Assembly (NCBI RefSeq): GCF_001557325.1
Contig: NZ_LSJS01000162.1
Location: 1-5,181, forward strand
Direction of reading: 5' to 3'
Source of the DNA: Erythrobacter donghaensis
GTDB taxonomy: Bacteria > Pseudomonadota > Alphaproteobacteria > Sphingomonadales > Sphingomonadaceae
Length of the DNA stretch: 5,181 nt
Part shown: positions 4,843-5,181 of the stretch, piece by piece
How the letters are laid out: every line of letters starts with the position of its first letter
Position numbering within the stretch: position 1 is the stretch's first letter
Notes under the pieces: model-generated
What the model was told of the DNA's origin: nothing
Database searches by the model: none
Seen by the model: only the letters and a program-made list of their open reading frames with translations
Position numbers and translations under genes: made by a program

Positions 4843-5181
4843 CTATGTTCATTTGGACCGACCGCCGCGGAGCGGTTCACAATCTCGATACGCCGGAGGC
4901 AATCGACGATGAGGCCGAGCAGATCGCCGCCGAAATCGATGCGTGTCTGAAGAGAGCACGTGAGGGATCGCCGGACGAAGTCAGGCAAATGCGCGTCCGG
5001 ATCAGGCTGTTGATGGCAAGGTATGCGCAAATCGCAGAAGATGCGAAGCGCTGGAATGAGTTCGCGCTCAATAAGGCGAGGGACGAGGCACGTCGGATCT
5101 CCATCGCTATTTCCGAGTTTATCGAGGCTGTGCCGCCGGTTGTTTGCCCCGCAGCGCTCCACGAAGAGACCGTGGAGGAAC
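4839..5181 (+). CDS. 5' part of an unrecognised helical protein coupled to the TraD-like gene, cut by the right edge
   Basis: An open frame of 114 codons with no stop before the edge, beginning MTMFIWTDRRGAVHNL. The ATG (4839-4841) overlaps the upstream TGA (4840-4842) as ATGA, and a GGAG (4828-4831) lies seven bases upstream, so translational coupling is likely. Residues 18-95 are strongly helical and charged (acidic at 18-35, basic at 38-56, then mixed), with heptad-like spacing suggesting a coiled coil. Residues 98-114 are Pro/acidic and linker-like, so another domain may follow beyond the edge. An ATG two codons later (4845) is possible but less well spaced. I do not recognise the family. 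Operon position suggests a mobilization or relaxosome accessory. Confidence 0.78.
   Translation, partial: MTMFIWTDRRGAVHNLDTPEAIDDEAEQIAAEIDACLKRAREGSPDEVRQMRVRIRLLMARYAQIAEDAKRWNEFALNKARDEARRISIAISEFIEAVPPVVCPAALHEETVEE

Overview
The window is GC-rich and reads like the mobilization region of a conjugative plasmid, integrative conjugative element or mobilizable island from an alphaproteobacterium. A Sphingomonadales-type host is my best guess. It rests on the general look of the proteins and codon use, not on any diagnostic gene. No integrase, replication gene or type IV secretion gene is visible, so plasmid and integrated element cannot be told apart.

Layout. Three genes run leftward: a large MobA/MobL (MobQ-type) relaxase (stop 1324, preferred start 4011), then a DEDDh 3'-5' exonuclease (1167 to 223), then the first 43 codons of an unrecognised gene cut by the left edge (131 to 1). 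Two genes run rightward from the other side of a 201-base divergent region (4012-4212): a TraD-like mobilization accessory protein with an extra C-terminal domain (4213-4842), and a gene coupled to it by an ATGA overlap that is cut by the right edge (4839 onward). There are no RNA genes, insertion sequences or CRISPR arrays.

How they fit together. The relaxase should nick and covalently carry the transferred strand. The TraD-like protein is a plausible oriT-binding or relaxosome partner. The divergent region between them holds nested inverted repeats, a G-rich tract and back-to-back start regions, making it the best candidate for oriT plus shared promoters and operators. The exonuclease probably belongs to the same leftward operon and may trim DNA ends or single strands during transfer or establishment.

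Most interesting points. (1) The 156-base leader between relaxase and exonuclease contains four arms that can form two mutually exclusive structures, one hiding the exonuclease Shine-Dalgarno. This geometry resembles translation attenuation. (2) A perfect 20-base palindrome lies inside the relaxase gene, and a near-identical copy directly follows the start codon of the TraD-like gene. (3) The divergent region has an oriT-like architecture. (4) The relaxase has an unusual build, with a long basic N-terminal extension before the catalytic tyrosine and a proline-rich linker of about 260 residues.
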